Assembly (NCBI GenBank): GCA_947455145.1
Contig: CANGME010000005.1
Location: 1 to 64,000 of the forward strand
Reading direction: 5' to 3'
DNA: 64,000 nucleotides
From: Comamonadaceae bacterium
GTDB taxonomy: Bacteria > Pseudomonadota > Gammaproteobacteria > Burkholderiales > Burkholderiaceae_C
Positions within the stretch are counted from its first letter, which is position 1; each line of letters begins with the position of its first letter. This document shows, one piece after another, positions 50,710 through 59,831 of the stretch. The translations under genes and the position numbers were made by a program. The notes beneath the pieces were generated by a model. It was not told the DNA's origin. It ran no database searches and was given only the letters and a program-made list of their open reading frames with translations.

Positions 50710-51837
50710 ATGGATGTCTTCAGTTTCCTCAATCTCATGGTTGAGAAAAATGCCTCCGACTCATTCTTTAGCGTGGGCGCGCCGGTGAATGTCAAGATCG
50801 AAGGTGTAACCCATCCGCTCAAGATGCCTGCGCTGGTGCCGGGAGAGGTGAAACACATGGCCTACGCGGTCATGAACGAGAGACAAATTTCCGAATTCGA
50901 GGCCCGCATGGAGCTCAATATGTCAATCTCAGCGGCAGGCTTGGGGCGATTTCGGGTGAATGTGTTTATGCAGCGCGGTGAAACCGGCATGGTGGTGCGT
51001 TTCATCAAGTCCAAAATACCACCACTGGCTGAGCTGGGGCTTCCCTCCATTCTCGAAACATTGGTGATGCTCAAACGCGGTCTGGTTTTGGTGACCGGCG
51101 CCACCGGGTCAGGCAAGTCCACCACACTGGCAGCCATGCTGAATTACCGCAATTTGAATGCGACGGGCCATATCCTGACCATTGAAGATCCAATCGAATT
51201 CATCCACGACCACAAACACTCCATCGTGGACCAGCGCGAGGTAGGGATAGACACCCTATCTTACGAAAATGCATTGAAAAACGCCATGCGTGAAGCCCCC
51301 GACGTGATCATGATTGGGGAGATTCGCGACCGCAATACCATGCAACAGGCCATTGCGTATGCGGAAACTGGCCACCTTTGCCTGTCCACACTGCACGCCA
51401 ACAATGCCAATCAGGCGATAGAACGCATCGTGAATTTTTTCCCCGACGATGTACACCACCAATTGCTACTAGACCTAAGTATCAATCTGGCCGGGGTGGT
51501 GTCGCAGCGCCTAATACCCGGCTTGAAAGAAAAGCTGGTGCCAGCGGTGGAGGTGATGGTGCAGTCCCCCTACATTAGTGACCTGATTGCCAAAGGTGAA
51601 ATTATGGCCATCAAGGATGCAATGGCGCATAGCACGGATGCAGGAATGTGCACCTTCGATCAGGCGCTCTACACCTTGTACGCCAGTGGGCGTATTTCCC
51701 GAGAGGAAGCTTTGCACAATGCCGATTCGCGAACTGACCTCGCTTTGCGCATTCGCCTAGCCGAAGGTGTGAGTGCATCCGAAACCGGTGACCTGACGAT
51801 CGATACGCGCCCACCCTTTGGCATGTCGAAGCACTAG
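50710..51837 (+). CDS. pilU: Twitching-motility ATPase PilU
   Basis: A protein of 375 residues of the PilT/PilU retraction ATPase family. The PilU-type start MDVFSFLNLMVEKNASDSFF, Walker A GATGSGKSTT, the Asp box and the His box (IMIGEIRDRNTMQQAIAYAE) are complete. It powers type IV pilus retraction together with PilT, which is not in the window. It is a single gene in its own direction, divergent from the binding-protein gene. Length is normal. Confidence 0.9.
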   Translation: MDVFSFLNLMVEKNASDSFFSVGAPVNVKIEGVTHPLKMPALVPGEVKHMAYAVMNERQISEFEARMELNMSISAAGLGRFRVNVFMQRGETGMVVRFIKSKIPPLAELGLPSILETLVMLKRGLVLVTGATGSGKSTTLAAMLNYRNLNATGHILTIEDPIEFIHDHKHSIVDQREVGIDTLSYENALKNAMREAPDVIMIGEIRDRNTMQQAIAYAETGHLCLSTLHANNANQAIERIVNFFPDDVHHQLLLDLSINLAGVVSQRLIPGLKEKLVPAVEVMVQSPYISDLIAKGEIMAIKDAMAHSTDAGMCTFDQALYTLYASGRISREEALHNADSRTDLALRIRLAEGVSASETGDLTIDTRPPFGMSKH

Positions 51838-52071
51838 TATTTCGTTGTGCTCATAGACCACCGGCCGCTACCGCCATTTTTTAAAAAGCTGACGCGCAAT
51901 ACACGCATGCTACGCCGGATGCAGAGGTAATTGCGGTGGATGGTTCCGTCCACCGTGGGCAGTTGCTGGCCTTTGACGGGGTGACTTCGACGGTACGCTT
52001 TCAAGCGTCACGAGTCATGCGCAACTGTCTTGGGCCCATGCCCGATGAGAAAAGACAGGTGCTTGAATTTT

Positions 52072-52887
52072 CTATCCAAAAAATTCTCGAACGGCCTCTG
52101 CGCATTCAAGCGCGTGCGTCAGGTGGATCATGTGAAACTCGCTGTCAACGTAGCGAATGTCCACCTGATTCAGATGCTGACGAAACAGGTTGACCTGCGC
52201 GTCATCCGTGATTTGTCCATTTTTAGGGAACAGCGCCAAGGTCGGGCATTTGATTTTTGACAGGTAGTCCACCGCACTGGCAGAGCTGACCAACTCCGCG
52301 TAGCGAACCAGAACCTCGGGCACGCCTTTGGCGAATTCTTGGACATACCAGTCAATCAGGGCGGGGTCGCAGTCCGGTGGGAATCTTGTCAACACGCTGG
52401 TCTCTCGCACCCATTTTTCAATCCCCATCGCCCGCATCGCCTCTAGCCTGGACGCATACCCAAGCGCGTAGCGGGACTTCATGGTTTCGTTGATGAAGGC
52501 GGGGGTCGCAACCAAGGCCAAGGCACTCACCTTAGCGGGATGCAGGGCCGCCAAGAGGATGCCCAAGATGCCGCCCATGGATTCACCGCAGAAGTACACC
52601 GGCTGATCGGTCAGGCTGTCGATCAAACCGACCAAGTCTTCGACGCATGCAGCCAACGAGATTTGGCTGTTCACATCGGTCACTGCGTCGGATCGGCCCA
52701 CACCGCGCATGTCAGGCCGGATCACTTTGAAGTGGGTCGCTAAGGTGGGAATCCAACGGTACCAAAAATCACCGCTACGCCCGTTGCCGTGCTGGAGTAT
52801 CAGGTACGGGCGATCACGCCAGGGGTCAGTGAAATCGTCAACTTGGTAGTGAATGCGCAATCCCTGCGACGTAGAAAAATAGGACAT
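52072..52887 (-). CDS. Alpha/beta-hydrolase
   Basis: A protein of 271 residues. The nucleophile elbow GESMGG (Ser 103) and the C-terminal catalytic His region (FHMIHLTH) are visible, with HGNGRSGD near the N-terminus. It is cytoplasmic and probably an esterase or lactonase. It begins 1 bp after a Bug-receptor gene and is the last gene of the sugar-acid operon, so it may open a lactone or remove an ester from the imported substrate. Confidence 0.8.
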   Translation of the reverse strand: MSYFSTSQGLRIHYQVDDFTDPWRDRPYLILQHGNGRSGDFWYRWIPTLATHFKVIRPDMRGVGRSDAVTDVNSQISLAACVEDLVGLIDSLTDQPVYFCGESMGGILGILLAALHPAKVSALALVATPAFINETMKSRYALGYASRLEAMRAMGIEKWVRETSVLTRFPPDCDPALIDWYVQEFAKGVPEVLVRYAELVSSASAVDYLSKIKCPTLALFPKNGQITDDAQVNLFRQHLNQVDIRYVDSEFHMIHLTHALECAEAVREFFG

Positions 52888-52888
52888 C

Positions 52889-53854
52889 TCAATCCACCGT
52901 GACCTTGGCTTTTTGGGCCACTGCGGCCCATTTTATTTTTTCTGCTTGGAAGAAATCAAAGAACGCTTTGGGGCTGCTACCGACAGGGATGGCCCCGTCA
53001 CCACTCAAGCGGGTCAAGACCTCTGGCACCTGGAGCGCTTTGACAACCGAGTCCGCCAGCAATGCGACGACGGTGTCCGTTGTTTTAGCTGGCGCAAACA
53101 GCCCATACCAACCATCAACCTCGTAGCTCGGAAACCCCGACTCGGCCACCGTGGGGACGGCTGGCAGGGCCTTGGACCGGTGGGCACTGGTCACCGCCAA
53201 GACTTTGATTCTGTTCGCCCGAATCATCGGTGCTGCCGCGAGCAGGTTATTGAGCATGGCGTGCACTTGGCCTGCGGCAAGGTCATTGTTGGCAGGCGCC
53301 GCGCCTTTGTAAGGCACGTGCATTAAATCCATGCCCGTCAAAGTGTTGAGCAGCTCCATGCCCAGGTGCGGCCCGCTGCCCGTGCCGGATGAGGCGTAGC
53401 TCAATGATTTCGGATGTGCCTTGACGTAGGCGATGAACTCCTGAAACGTGTTGACTGGCAAGCTCGCAGGCACGGTGAAGAGATAGGGGTACTTTGCAAT
53501 CAACGAAACGCTGGTGAAATCTGAATCCGTGTTGTAGGGTAATTTTTTATAGATGGCCGGTGCAATCGCGTGGGAGGCAATGGTGAGCAGCAGGCTGTGC
53601 CCATCGGGTTCTGCCTTGGCAATCGCATCCGCGCCAATGACGCCGTTGGCCCCGGGTTTGTTGTCCACAATCACGGCTTGGCCAAGCAAGGCGCTCAGGC
53701 GTTGGCCGATGGCTCTGGCCAGAACATCCGTGCCTCCGCCTGCGGGAAAAGGCACAACAATTTTGATCGGTTTGGATAGAAAGTTGGCACTTAGAGACAG
53801 GCTTGGCGTCAGTGCGCAGAACCCTGCAGCAGCAATCAGTTGGCGTCTTAGCAT
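52889..53854 (-). CDS. Bug/TctC-family periplasmic receptor (sugar-acid operon, distal copy)
   Basis: A protein of 321 residues with a signal peptide and the family pattern (KPIKIVVPFPAGGGTDVLARA, VDNKPGANGVIGADAIAKA, HVPYKGAAPANNDLAAGQ). It lies between the dehydrogenase and the hydrolase genes. A second Bug gene lies three genes upstream in the same direction, so this operon encodes two receptors, possibly for related acids. Ligand unknown. Confidence 0.85.
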   Translation of the reverse strand: MLRRQLIAAAGFCALTPSLSLSANFLSKPIKIVVPFPAGGGTDVLARAIGQRLSALLGQAVIVDNKPGANGVIGADAIAKAEPDGHSLLLTIASHAIAPAIYKKLPYNTDSDFTSVSLIAKYPYLFTVPASLPVNTFQEFIAYVKAHPKSLSYASSGTGSGPHLGMELLNTLTGMDLMHVPYKGAAPANNDLAAGQVHAMLNNLLAAAPMIRANRIKVLAVTSAHRSKALPAVPTVAESGFPSYEVDGWYGLFAPAKTTDTVVALLADSVVKALQVPEVLTRLSGDGAIPVGSSPKAFFDFFQAEKIKWAAVAQKAKVTVD

Positions 53855-53900
53855 GGTGGCATTAACCGATCAAAAATTTCACAGAAGTCCGCTCGAACTC

Positions 53901-54935
53901 TCAATCAAAATTCAGCAACACCTTCATGGCTTGTGAGCGATCAGCCGCCAGCGTAAAAGCGCGGGCCGAATCCCGGTAAGACAGTGAGGCCGAGATCAGG
54001 GGCTTGACATCAACCAGCCCCTTATTGAGCAACTCAACGGCGATGGCAAATTCTTCATGGAAGCGAAAGGCACCCCGCAGGTCGAACTCCTTGGCCACAA
54101 TCGTGTTGATGGGCAAAGTCATCTCACCGCCCAGCCCCAGTTGCACGATGATGCCGCGCGGGCGCAGCGCGTCAAAAGCGCCGCGTAAGGCGCGCTCATT
54201 GCCACTGGCTTCAAACAACACGTCAAACTGGCCTTTGTCTGCGGTGAAGCGGGCCAAACCATCGGGCTGCTCCGCCACGTTGACCACCTCATCCGCGCCC
54301 ACTTTGAGCGCCTTGCCTAGCGTGAAAGATCCGACATCGGTGACCACAATATGGGCCGCACCGGCGCGGCGTGCCGCGATGATCACCAGCGCCCCTATCG
54401 GCCCGCAGCCGGTGACCAGCACCTTCTTGCCCAGCAGTGAGCCCGCGCGCTGCACCGCGTGCAAGGCCACGGCCAAGGGCTCGGCCATCGCGCCTTCACT
54501 GTCGCTCACGCTGGCGGCCAAACGGTGCGCTTGGTGGGTCTCCACCACGATCTCTTGGCGAAAGGCCCCTTGCACGTGCGGCGTGCGCATGGCGCTGCCG
54601 TAATAGCGCATGTCCAGGCAATGGTTTTGCAGGCCTAGCTGGCAATAGCGACACGCGCCACAGGGCCAGCTCGGGCTGATGGCAATGCGTTCACCGGGCG
54701 TGAAGCCTTTGACGTCGCCCCCCACAGCCTCAATCACACCGGCCACTTCGTGCCCCAACACCATGGGCTCTTTGACGCGAATAGTGCCAAAACCGCCGTG
54801 CTGGTAGTAGTGCAGGTCTGAGCCGCAAATGCCGCCGCAACGCACGCGCACGCGCAATTGGCCCGCGCCCAGCTCGGGGGTGGGGAGATTTTCAACGCGC
54901 AGGTCTCCGGCGGCGTGAATGACGAGAGCTTCCAT
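53901..54935 (-). CDS. Zinc-dependent L-idonate 5-dehydrogenase-like enzyme
   Basis: A protein of 344 residues of the medium-chain dehydrogenase family. The catalytic-zinc region GGICGSDLHYYQHGG, the structural-zinc Cys cluster (CGACRYCQLGLQNHC) and the NAD fold TGCGPIGALVIIAARRAG are complete. In L-idonate/gluconate pathways it oxidises idonate to 5-ketogluconate. Operon neighbours (a KDG-type kinase, lactonase, GntR) fit a sugar-acid substrate, although sorbitol- and threonine-type relatives cannot be excluded. Confidence 0.78.
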   Translation of the reverse strand: MEALVIHAAGDLRVENLPTPELGAGQLRVRVRCGGICGSDLHYYQHGGFGTIRVKEPMVLGHEVAGVIEAVGGDVKGFTPGERIAISPSWPCGACRYCQLGLQNHCLDMRYYGSAMRTPHVQGAFRQEIVVETHQAHRLAASVSDSEGAMAEPLAVALHAVQRAGSLLGKKVLVTGCGPIGALVIIAARRAGAAHIVVTDVGSFTLGKALKVGADEVVNVAEQPDGLARFTADKGQFDVLFEASGNERALRGAFDALRPRGIIVQLGLGGEMTLPINTIVAKEFDLRGAFRFHEEFAIAVELLNKGLVDVKPLISASLSYRDSARAFTLAADRSQAMKVLLNFD

Positions 54936-55008
54936 GGTGATCTTTCTGGCTGAATTAGGGACTAGAGATTTAAAGCCGCTATTCTTGCAGCTTATGAAGC
55001 GGGGCTGG

Positions 55009-55983
55009 TTAATTGCGATTGATTAACTGCGTGGAGTCATTCGTACCCAAGGCCGCCCAGACCGCATCCGCCCTGGGCAAGGGGCCTACAGCGCCAAAGC
55101 CTTGCACCGCCAATGAGGCGGCCACATTGGCAAAGCGTGCGGCGTCAAAAATGTCAGATCCTGCCGCCACCCGCGCCAGAAAATTGCCGCAAAAACAATC
55201 GCCTGCACCGGTGGCGTCCATCAAGGGCACAGAGCGGCCAGGCACTCGAACGCGACGTTGCCCATCACTCACCAGACAACCCTGCGCACCCAGTTTGAGC
55301 ACCACGCTTTTTGCGCCCTGCTGGTGCGACCAATCCACCACCGCCTCGGGATCGACCGGACCCAACAGGGATTGCATGTCTTCCAGGCTGGGCAAGAAAA
55401 TATCGCACCAAGCCAGCGCTTGCTCAATGACAGGGCGGGCCAACTCTACCGACCAAAGCTTCAAGCGCACATTGGAGTCCAAAGCCACCAGCGTCTGGCA
55501 ACGCCGAGCCTCTTTCATCGCAGCCAATACCGTGGCCTGGGCACTGGCAGAGATAGCCAGAGAAATACCTGACACATGAAGAATGCACGCCTGCTGAATA
55601 ACGTGACGAGGCAACCATACAGACGTCATGGCACTGGCCGCCGACCCAGAACGCAAGTAGCTGAACTGATGGCCTGCGGCGCCGTGGTTCACAAAGTAAA
55701 TGCCGGTGGGGTGAGTCGGGTCAATATCAACCGCTGAAGCATCAACACCCTCATGCGCCCATAGCGCCAGCAGTTGCTCACCAAACCAATCGTTTCCCAC
55801 GCGGCTAAGGTAGGCGGTGCGTGCGCCCGCACGCGCAGCGGCAATCACCGCGTTGCTGGTGTCGCCACCATACCCTTGCAAGTAGTTGGGGTTACCCGGC
55901 TGGGTCTGGTTGAACTCCAACATGGCTTCGCCCAGGGCAACCAAATCGAAACGTCTTGAATTGCTCAACAAACAGACTCCCAT
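55009..55983 (-). CDS. PfkB-family sugar kinase (2-keto-3-deoxygluconate kinase-like)
   Basis: A protein of 324 residues of the ribokinase fold. The N-terminal substrate motif LVALGEAMLEF and the C-terminal PfkB signature MDATGAGDCFCGNFLAR are present. The start resembles KdgK proteins. It phosphorylates KDG or a related ketoacid made by a dehydratase. It is cytoplasmic. It lies between the idonate dehydrogenase and a Bug receptor in the minus-strand operon. Confidence 0.8.
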   Translation of the reverse strand: MGVCLLSNSRRFDLVALGEAMLEFNQTQPGNPNYLQGYGGDTSNAVIAAARAGARTAYLSRVGNDWFGEQLLALWAHEGVDASAVDIDPTHPTGIYFVNHGAAGHQFSYLRSGSAASAMTSVWLPRHVIQQACILHVSGISLAISASAQATVLAAMKEARRCQTLVALDSNVRLKLWSVELARPVIEQALAWCDIFLPSLEDMQSLLGPVDPEAVVDWSHQQGAKSVVLKLGAQGCLVSDGQRRVRVPGRSVPLMDATGAGDCFCGNFLARVAAGSDIFDAARFANVAASLAVQGFGAVGPLPRADAVWAALGTNDSTQLINRN

Positions 55984-56004
55984 CTGGAAGAAATCAGGAG
56001 CAGA

Positions 56005-56982
56005 CTATTCCAGCTTGATCTTGGCCGCTGGAATGATGACTTTCCAACGCGCAATATCACCCACATACAGCTCGGTAAAACCAGCGCGGTTCAGCGGTGT
56101 GATCTGCGCACCGGCTTTGGTCAGGCGCTCGCGCATGGCCGGATCGTCCAGCAGTTTGAGGACGCTGGTGCCGATGAAATCAGCTATTTCTTTGGATACG
56201 CCAGAAGGCAAAAACACACCCTGCCACAGCGTCATCTCGTAGTCAGCCAGACCGGCCTCTTTCATGGTCGGCAACTCGGCTGCGCCCGCATAGCGCGCAG
56301 CACTGGTCACGGCCAGGGCGCGCATACGGCCGCCTTTGTACAGCGGCAAGCCCACTGGCATACCGGCGAAGTAAAAATCAAGCTGCCCACCAATCACATC
56401 AGTCGCTGCGAGTGAGCCGCTTTTGTACGGGATGTGCAGCGCCTCTACACCGGCCAGCACCTTGAACAGCTCACCCGCCATGTGGTCAGAGTTGCCGATG
56501 CCTGAGGAGCCGAAGTTGAGTTTGTTGGGTTGCGCTTTGGCCAAGGCAATCAAATCAGCCACCGTCTTGGCCGGTGAGCTGGGACTGACCACCAAAATGT
56601 GCGGCGTAGCCGCCACGCCTGCTACGGCTAGCAAGTCTTTTTGTCCATTGAAAGGCAGGTTGGGTTTGGCTGCCACGCTGATGGCCAAGCCATTTTGTGC
56701 AAACAGCAGGGTGTAGCCATCGGTGGCGCTTTTGGCCACCGCATCGGCCGCGATATTTCCCGCCGCACCGGGCCGGTTGTCCACCACCACGGGCTGCTTC
56801 CACAGCTCTGACAAGCCCTGCGCAATCAAGCGCCCGACCAAATCGGTGGAGCTGCCTGGGCCATAGCCGATCACCATCTTGACGGGCTTTTCGGGAAACG
56901 TGGCCGCCACACTGGTGCCCAACGCGGTGGCGAACAACAGGGCAGTGCAAAGCAAAGAAGATAGGGGTTTGAATGTGATCAT
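56005..56982 (-). CDS. Bug/TctC-family periplasmic receptor (sugar-acid operon, proximal copy)
   Basis: A protein of 325 residues with a signal peptide (LCTALLFATALGTSVAA), then TFPEKPVKMVIGYGPGSSTDLVGRL and the segment HIPYKSGSLAATDVIGGQ. It is immediately downstream of the GntR regulator gene (14 bp), early in the operon, so it is the more likely main receptor for the inducing sugar acid. No membrane subunits are nearby. Confidence 0.87.
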   Translation of the reverse strand: MITFKPLSSLLCTALLFATALGTSVAATFPEKPVKMVIGYGPGSSTDLVGRLIAQGLSELWKQPVVVDNRPGAAGNIAADAVAKSATDGYTLLFAQNGLAISVAAKPNLPFNGQKDLLAVAGVAATPHILVVSPSSPAKTVADLIALAKAQPNKLNFGSSGIGNSDHMAGELFKVLAGVEALHIPYKSGSLAATDVIGGQLDFYFAGMPVGLPLYKGGRMRALAVTSAARYAGAAELPTMKEAGLADYEMTLWQGVFLPSGVSKEIADFIGTSVLKLLDDPAMRERLTKAGAQITPLNRAGFTELYVGDIARWKVIIPAAKIKLE

Positions 56983-56996
56983 GGCTGTTCTCGGTT

Positions 56997-57767
56997 TTAA
57001 GGATTGAAGGAGCGCGAGACACCGCGCAATTCCATGTTGAAGGTGAAACGATTTTCCGGATGATGCGTCACCGTGACTTCAAAGGGCTCACCCTTGGCGT
57101 CGAAGTATCGTCTAATGATGACAAGACAAGGCGAACCCGGTTTCGCGTCGAGTTGATTGGCGTGTTCAGGCAACAATGCAGCGGCTTGAATCTCAATCTC
57201 GGCCCGCTCAATACTCACACCGAAGTGACGCTCAATCTGCTCAAACACCATCTCACGTGCATGACCCGGCATCTTGGCCACGCGGGCAAAACGCTGCTGA
57301 ATGTAGATGTCGGTCCAGGCTGTGGCCAGCTTGGTTTGCTCATCGCGCCGCACTGCGCCGATGTGAAACCATGATGAGCCGATGGGTGCTTTCAAGGTCG
57401 CTTGCAGGCTGGCATCACACTCCACCGTGCCTTCGAACTTGTTCTCTCGATAAGTCTTGTGCGAGTAGCGCAGCACGTCCTTTACAGAGTTGAAGTCTTG
57501 GCTGTAAACACGAGGCTGCGTACTCGAGATGACCTTGGCCACTGCACCTTGCCTGCGCTCCAAAAAGCCGCGCTCTTGCAATGTTTTTAGCGTGTGGCGC
57601 AGTGTGTGGCGACTGGCACCGGTTTGCTCACACAAATCTTTCTCTGAAGGCAGGGTGCTGCCCACCGGCCAGTCACCCTTTTGGATTCGGTTGAGCAAAT
57701 CCTCGGTCAAGCGGCCATGCAGGGTTTTAGGCTGCACGGCTGCCTTGGGCCGATCAGGAGAGGCCAT
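56997..57767 (-). CDS. GntR-family regulator with UTRA domain (HutC type)
   Basis: A protein of 256 residues. There is an N-terminal winged helix (LTEDLLNRIQKGDWPVGSTLP, then LCEQTGASRHTLRHTLKTL) and a C-terminal UTRA ligand-binding domain. It overlaps the 3' end of the SMP-30 gene by 14 bp and so belongs to the same operon, which it probably represses. Two copies of CTTATnnnnATAAGT in the divergent promoter region at 58.7-58.9 kb are the likely operators. The inducer is probably a sugar acid or its breakdown product. Confidence 0.88.
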   Translation of the reverse strand: MASPDRPKAAVQPKTLHGRLTEDLLNRIQKGDWPVGSTLPSEKDLCEQTGASRHTLRHTLKTLQERGFLERRQGAVAKVISSTQPRVYSQDFNSVKDVLRYSHKTYRENKFEGTVECDASLQATLKAPIGSSWFHIGAVRRDEQTKLATAWTDIYIQQRFARVAKMPGHAREMVFEQIERHFGVSIERAEIEIQAAALLPEHANQLDAKPGSPCLVIIRRYFDAKGEPFEVTVTHHPENRFTFNMELRGVSRSFNP

Positions 57768-58680
57768 ACATTGTTTTACCGGCCACAGGCATACGCGCGG
57801 TCAAGATGTCGCCCGACATGGATTCGGTGATGTAGAGTGTCTTGCCGTCTGGGCCGCCAAAGCACAGGTTGGCCAGGTGGTGGTGGTGCGGGTTCTCGGA
57901 GTACACCAAGTGCGTGGCCAGCATATTGCTGTCAAAGCGCCAGATGCCCACGCCGAGGTGGCAGACCAACAAACCGTTCTCAGAATCCATCTCGATGCCG
58001 TCTGGCCCGGCTGCACCGCCTGAGAGTTGAATTGCCACGCCAGTCTTGGACACCGAGCCATCGGCCATCAGTGGCAAACGCCAGATTTGCTGTGAGCGGG
58101 TGGCCGCCACAAAGCAATGCTTCTCTTGCGTGTTGAGCGTGATGCCATTGGGGCTGGGCACGTTGAGCGCCAAGCGGTCGAGCTGGCCATTGGCACGCAG
58201 ACGAAACACACGACCTGTGGGGTCGGCAATGCCGGTCTGGCCCTGGTCGGTGAAATACAAGTCGCCGTTAGAGGCGAAGTGCAGGTCGTTCAAGCCCTTG
58301 AAGCCTTCGCTGTACATGGTACCCAAGACGGTTGTAATTTTGCCGGTCTTGGTGTCCAGCTCCAGCAGGCCTTGCTTGTAGCAGGTGATGAAAGCTCGAC
58401 CATCTTTGTGAAACTTCAGGCCATTGGGCCAGCCGTCGTACTGCGTGACCAACTCCCAATCACCCTTGGGGGTGATGCGGAAGATGCGGCCAAACGGAAT
58501 ATCGACAAACCACAAGTTGCCTTCGCGGTCGAAAGAAGGGCCTTCCAAGAAGCACTCGATCTGCGCACCCTGGCGGTTCGGGTCTGACCAGTCGCTGCGC
58601 GATTTTTTGCGGAACTTGGCCGGCATTGACATGAATGGCTCAGCTTTGATGAGTTCGAGTTTTTGGAAAGGGTTCCACAT
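57754..58680 (-). CDS. SMP-30/gluconolactonase family protein
   Basis: A protein of 308 residues of the six-bladed propeller family. The blade segments EGPSFDREGNLWFVDIPFG, GLNDLHFASNGDLYFTDQG, SPNGITLNTQEKHCFVA and GPDGIEMDSENGLL carry the family's Glu, Asn and Asp metal ligands. It hydrolyses sugar lactones. There is no signal peptide. It is the first gene of the minus-strand operon, reading away from the divergent spacer that holds the GntR sites. Confidence 0.87.
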   Translation of the reverse strand: MWNPFQKLELIKAEPFMSMPAKFRKKSRSDWSDPNRQGAQIECFLEGPSFDREGNLWFVDIPFGRIFRITPKGDWELVTQYDGWPNGLKFHKDGRAFITCYKQGLLELDTKTGKITTVLGTMYSEGFKGLNDLHFASNGDLYFTDQGQTGIADPTGRVFRLRANGQLDRLALNVPSPNGITLNTQEKHCFVAATRSQQIWRLPLMADGSVSKTGVAIQLSGGAAGPDGIEMDSENGLLVCHLGVGIWRFDSNMLATHLVYSENPHHHHLANLCFGGPDGKTLYITESMSGDILTARMPVAGKTMYGLS

Positions 58681-58722
58681 GAGAGGCGCACTCCTAGGTT
58701 GGGTTTACAAAATGAGTTAAGA

Positions 58723-58738
58723 ACTTATACGAATAAGT
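58723..58738. promoter_or_regulatory. Candidate GntR operator 1 (ACTTAT-ACGA-ATAAGT)
   Basis: A 16-bp palindrome ending 43 bp upstream of the SMP-30 start. It shares the CTTATnnnnATAAGT pattern with the copy at 58846-58861. It is the likely operator for the minus-strand operon. Confidence 0.65.
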
Positions 58739-58845
58739 CTTCTGATTTCAGCAGGCTGTACTTTACACGACATGCGGTATAAATTCATATGTAACTAAGC
58801 CTAGAATGTCATTCAATAGACATTTGATTAAATCTTAAATGAAAA

Positions 58846-58861
58846 TCTTATGTGCATAAGT
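58846..58861. promoter_or_regulatory. Candidate GntR operator 2 (TCTTAT-GTGC-ATAAGT)
   Basis: A second copy of the same pattern, 26 bp upstream of the plus-strand dehydrogenase start and 123 bp from operator 1 (centre to centre). It is the likely operator for the plus-strand gene. Together the two suggest joint or looped repression of both directions. Confidence 0.65.
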
Positions 58862-58887
58862 TAAACCATCAAACGGAAAGCTACAAA

Positions 58888-59823
58888 ATGGAAAAAATCG
58901 TCATCATCGGCACTGGCACCATGGCGGCTGGCATAGGGGCCGGGTTTCTGGATGCGGAAATGGAAGTGGTGTTTCTAGGTCGCAGCATCGACAAAGCCCA
59001 GGCTTCCCTCACCGCTGCGCACAAGTTGGCACTTGGCTTGGCAGATGGTGCCCCGCGAAAAGCCGTTGCCACCTCCGTGGGCACGATTGACGACTGGAAC
59101 GACTGGGCTGGCGTGAGCTGGGTGATTGAAACCGTGGCCGAAGACTTTGACCTCAAACGTCAATTGTTCGCCTCGCTCGATGCGCGCGTGCCGCCGCACA
59201 TCCCCATAGGCAGCAACAGCTCGGGCTTTCCCATCACCAGCATTGCGCAAGGGCTGGCCACGCGTGGGCGCATGTTCAATGCGCACTACTTCATGCCTGC
59301 GCACTTGGTGCCTTTGGTTGAAGTGGCGCTGGGCACGGACTCTGACCCCGTGCTGGGTGAATCGGTGTGCGCGCTGTACCGCCGTGCAGCTAAAAAACCG
59401 GTGCTGGTGCGCAAAGACATTCCCGGATTTTTAGCCAACCGCATTCAGCACGCATTGATGCGCGAAGCCATGGCCTTGATCGACAGCGGCATCGCCACGC
59501 CTGAGGACGTGGACATTGCGGTGCGCTACAGCTTTGGTTTTCGTTACGCGGCAGCGGGCCCAGTGCTGCAAAAAGAAATTTCAGGCTGGGACAGCATGGC
59601 GCGCGCAGCGGTTGAGATTTACCCCTCGCTGTCCAACACACATGTGCTGTCCACGTGCGTGAGCGACATCATCGCCGCAGGCAAACCGGGCATGAAAGCC
59701 GGTGCCGGCTTTATGGAGTGGCCCGCTGAAAAAGCGGCTGTGGCACGTGCTTCTTACGAGAAACGCCTCAAGGCAGCGTTTGATGTATTGAACATGGACA
59801 ACTACATGGACGAGAAAAACTGA
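58888..59823 (+). CDS. 3-hydroxyacyl-CoA-dehydrogenase-like NAD-dependent hydroxyacid dehydrogenase
   Basis: I use ATG 58888 (MEKIVIIGTGTMAAG); the frame upstream runs through operator 2. About 311 residues. NAD-binding GTGTMAAGIGAGF is followed by the family segments GSNSSGFPITSIA, FNAHYFMPAHLVPLVEV and KDIPGFLANRIQHALMREA. Relatives act on L-gulonate, carnitine or hydroxyacyl-CoA; beside sugar-acid genes the L-gulonate type is the better guess, but this is inference. It is divergent from the SMP-30 operon. Confidence 0.8.
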   Translation: MEKIVIIGTGTMAAGIGAGFLDAEMEVVFLGRSIDKAQASLTAAHKLALGLADGAPRKAVATSVGTIDDWNDWAGVSWVIETVAEDFDLKRQLFASLDARVPPHIPIGSNSSGFPITSIAQGLATRGRMFNAHYFMPAHLVPLVEVALGTDSDPVLGESVCALYRRAAKKPVLVRKDIPGFLANRIQHALMREAMALIDSGIATPEDVDIAVRYSFGFRYAAAGPVLQKEISGWDSMARAAVEIYPSLSNTHVLSTCVSDIIAAGKPGMKAGAGFMEWPAEKAAVARASYEKRLKAAFDVLNMDNYMDEKN

Positions 59824-59831
59824 TGCGTCTA

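Noticed and set aside
51936-52193. 85-codon ORF after pilU
   Set aside because: It overlaps the 3' end of the hydrolase gene on the other strand and shows no domain; the short GGTGGA/TCCACC repeat inside it has no clear role.
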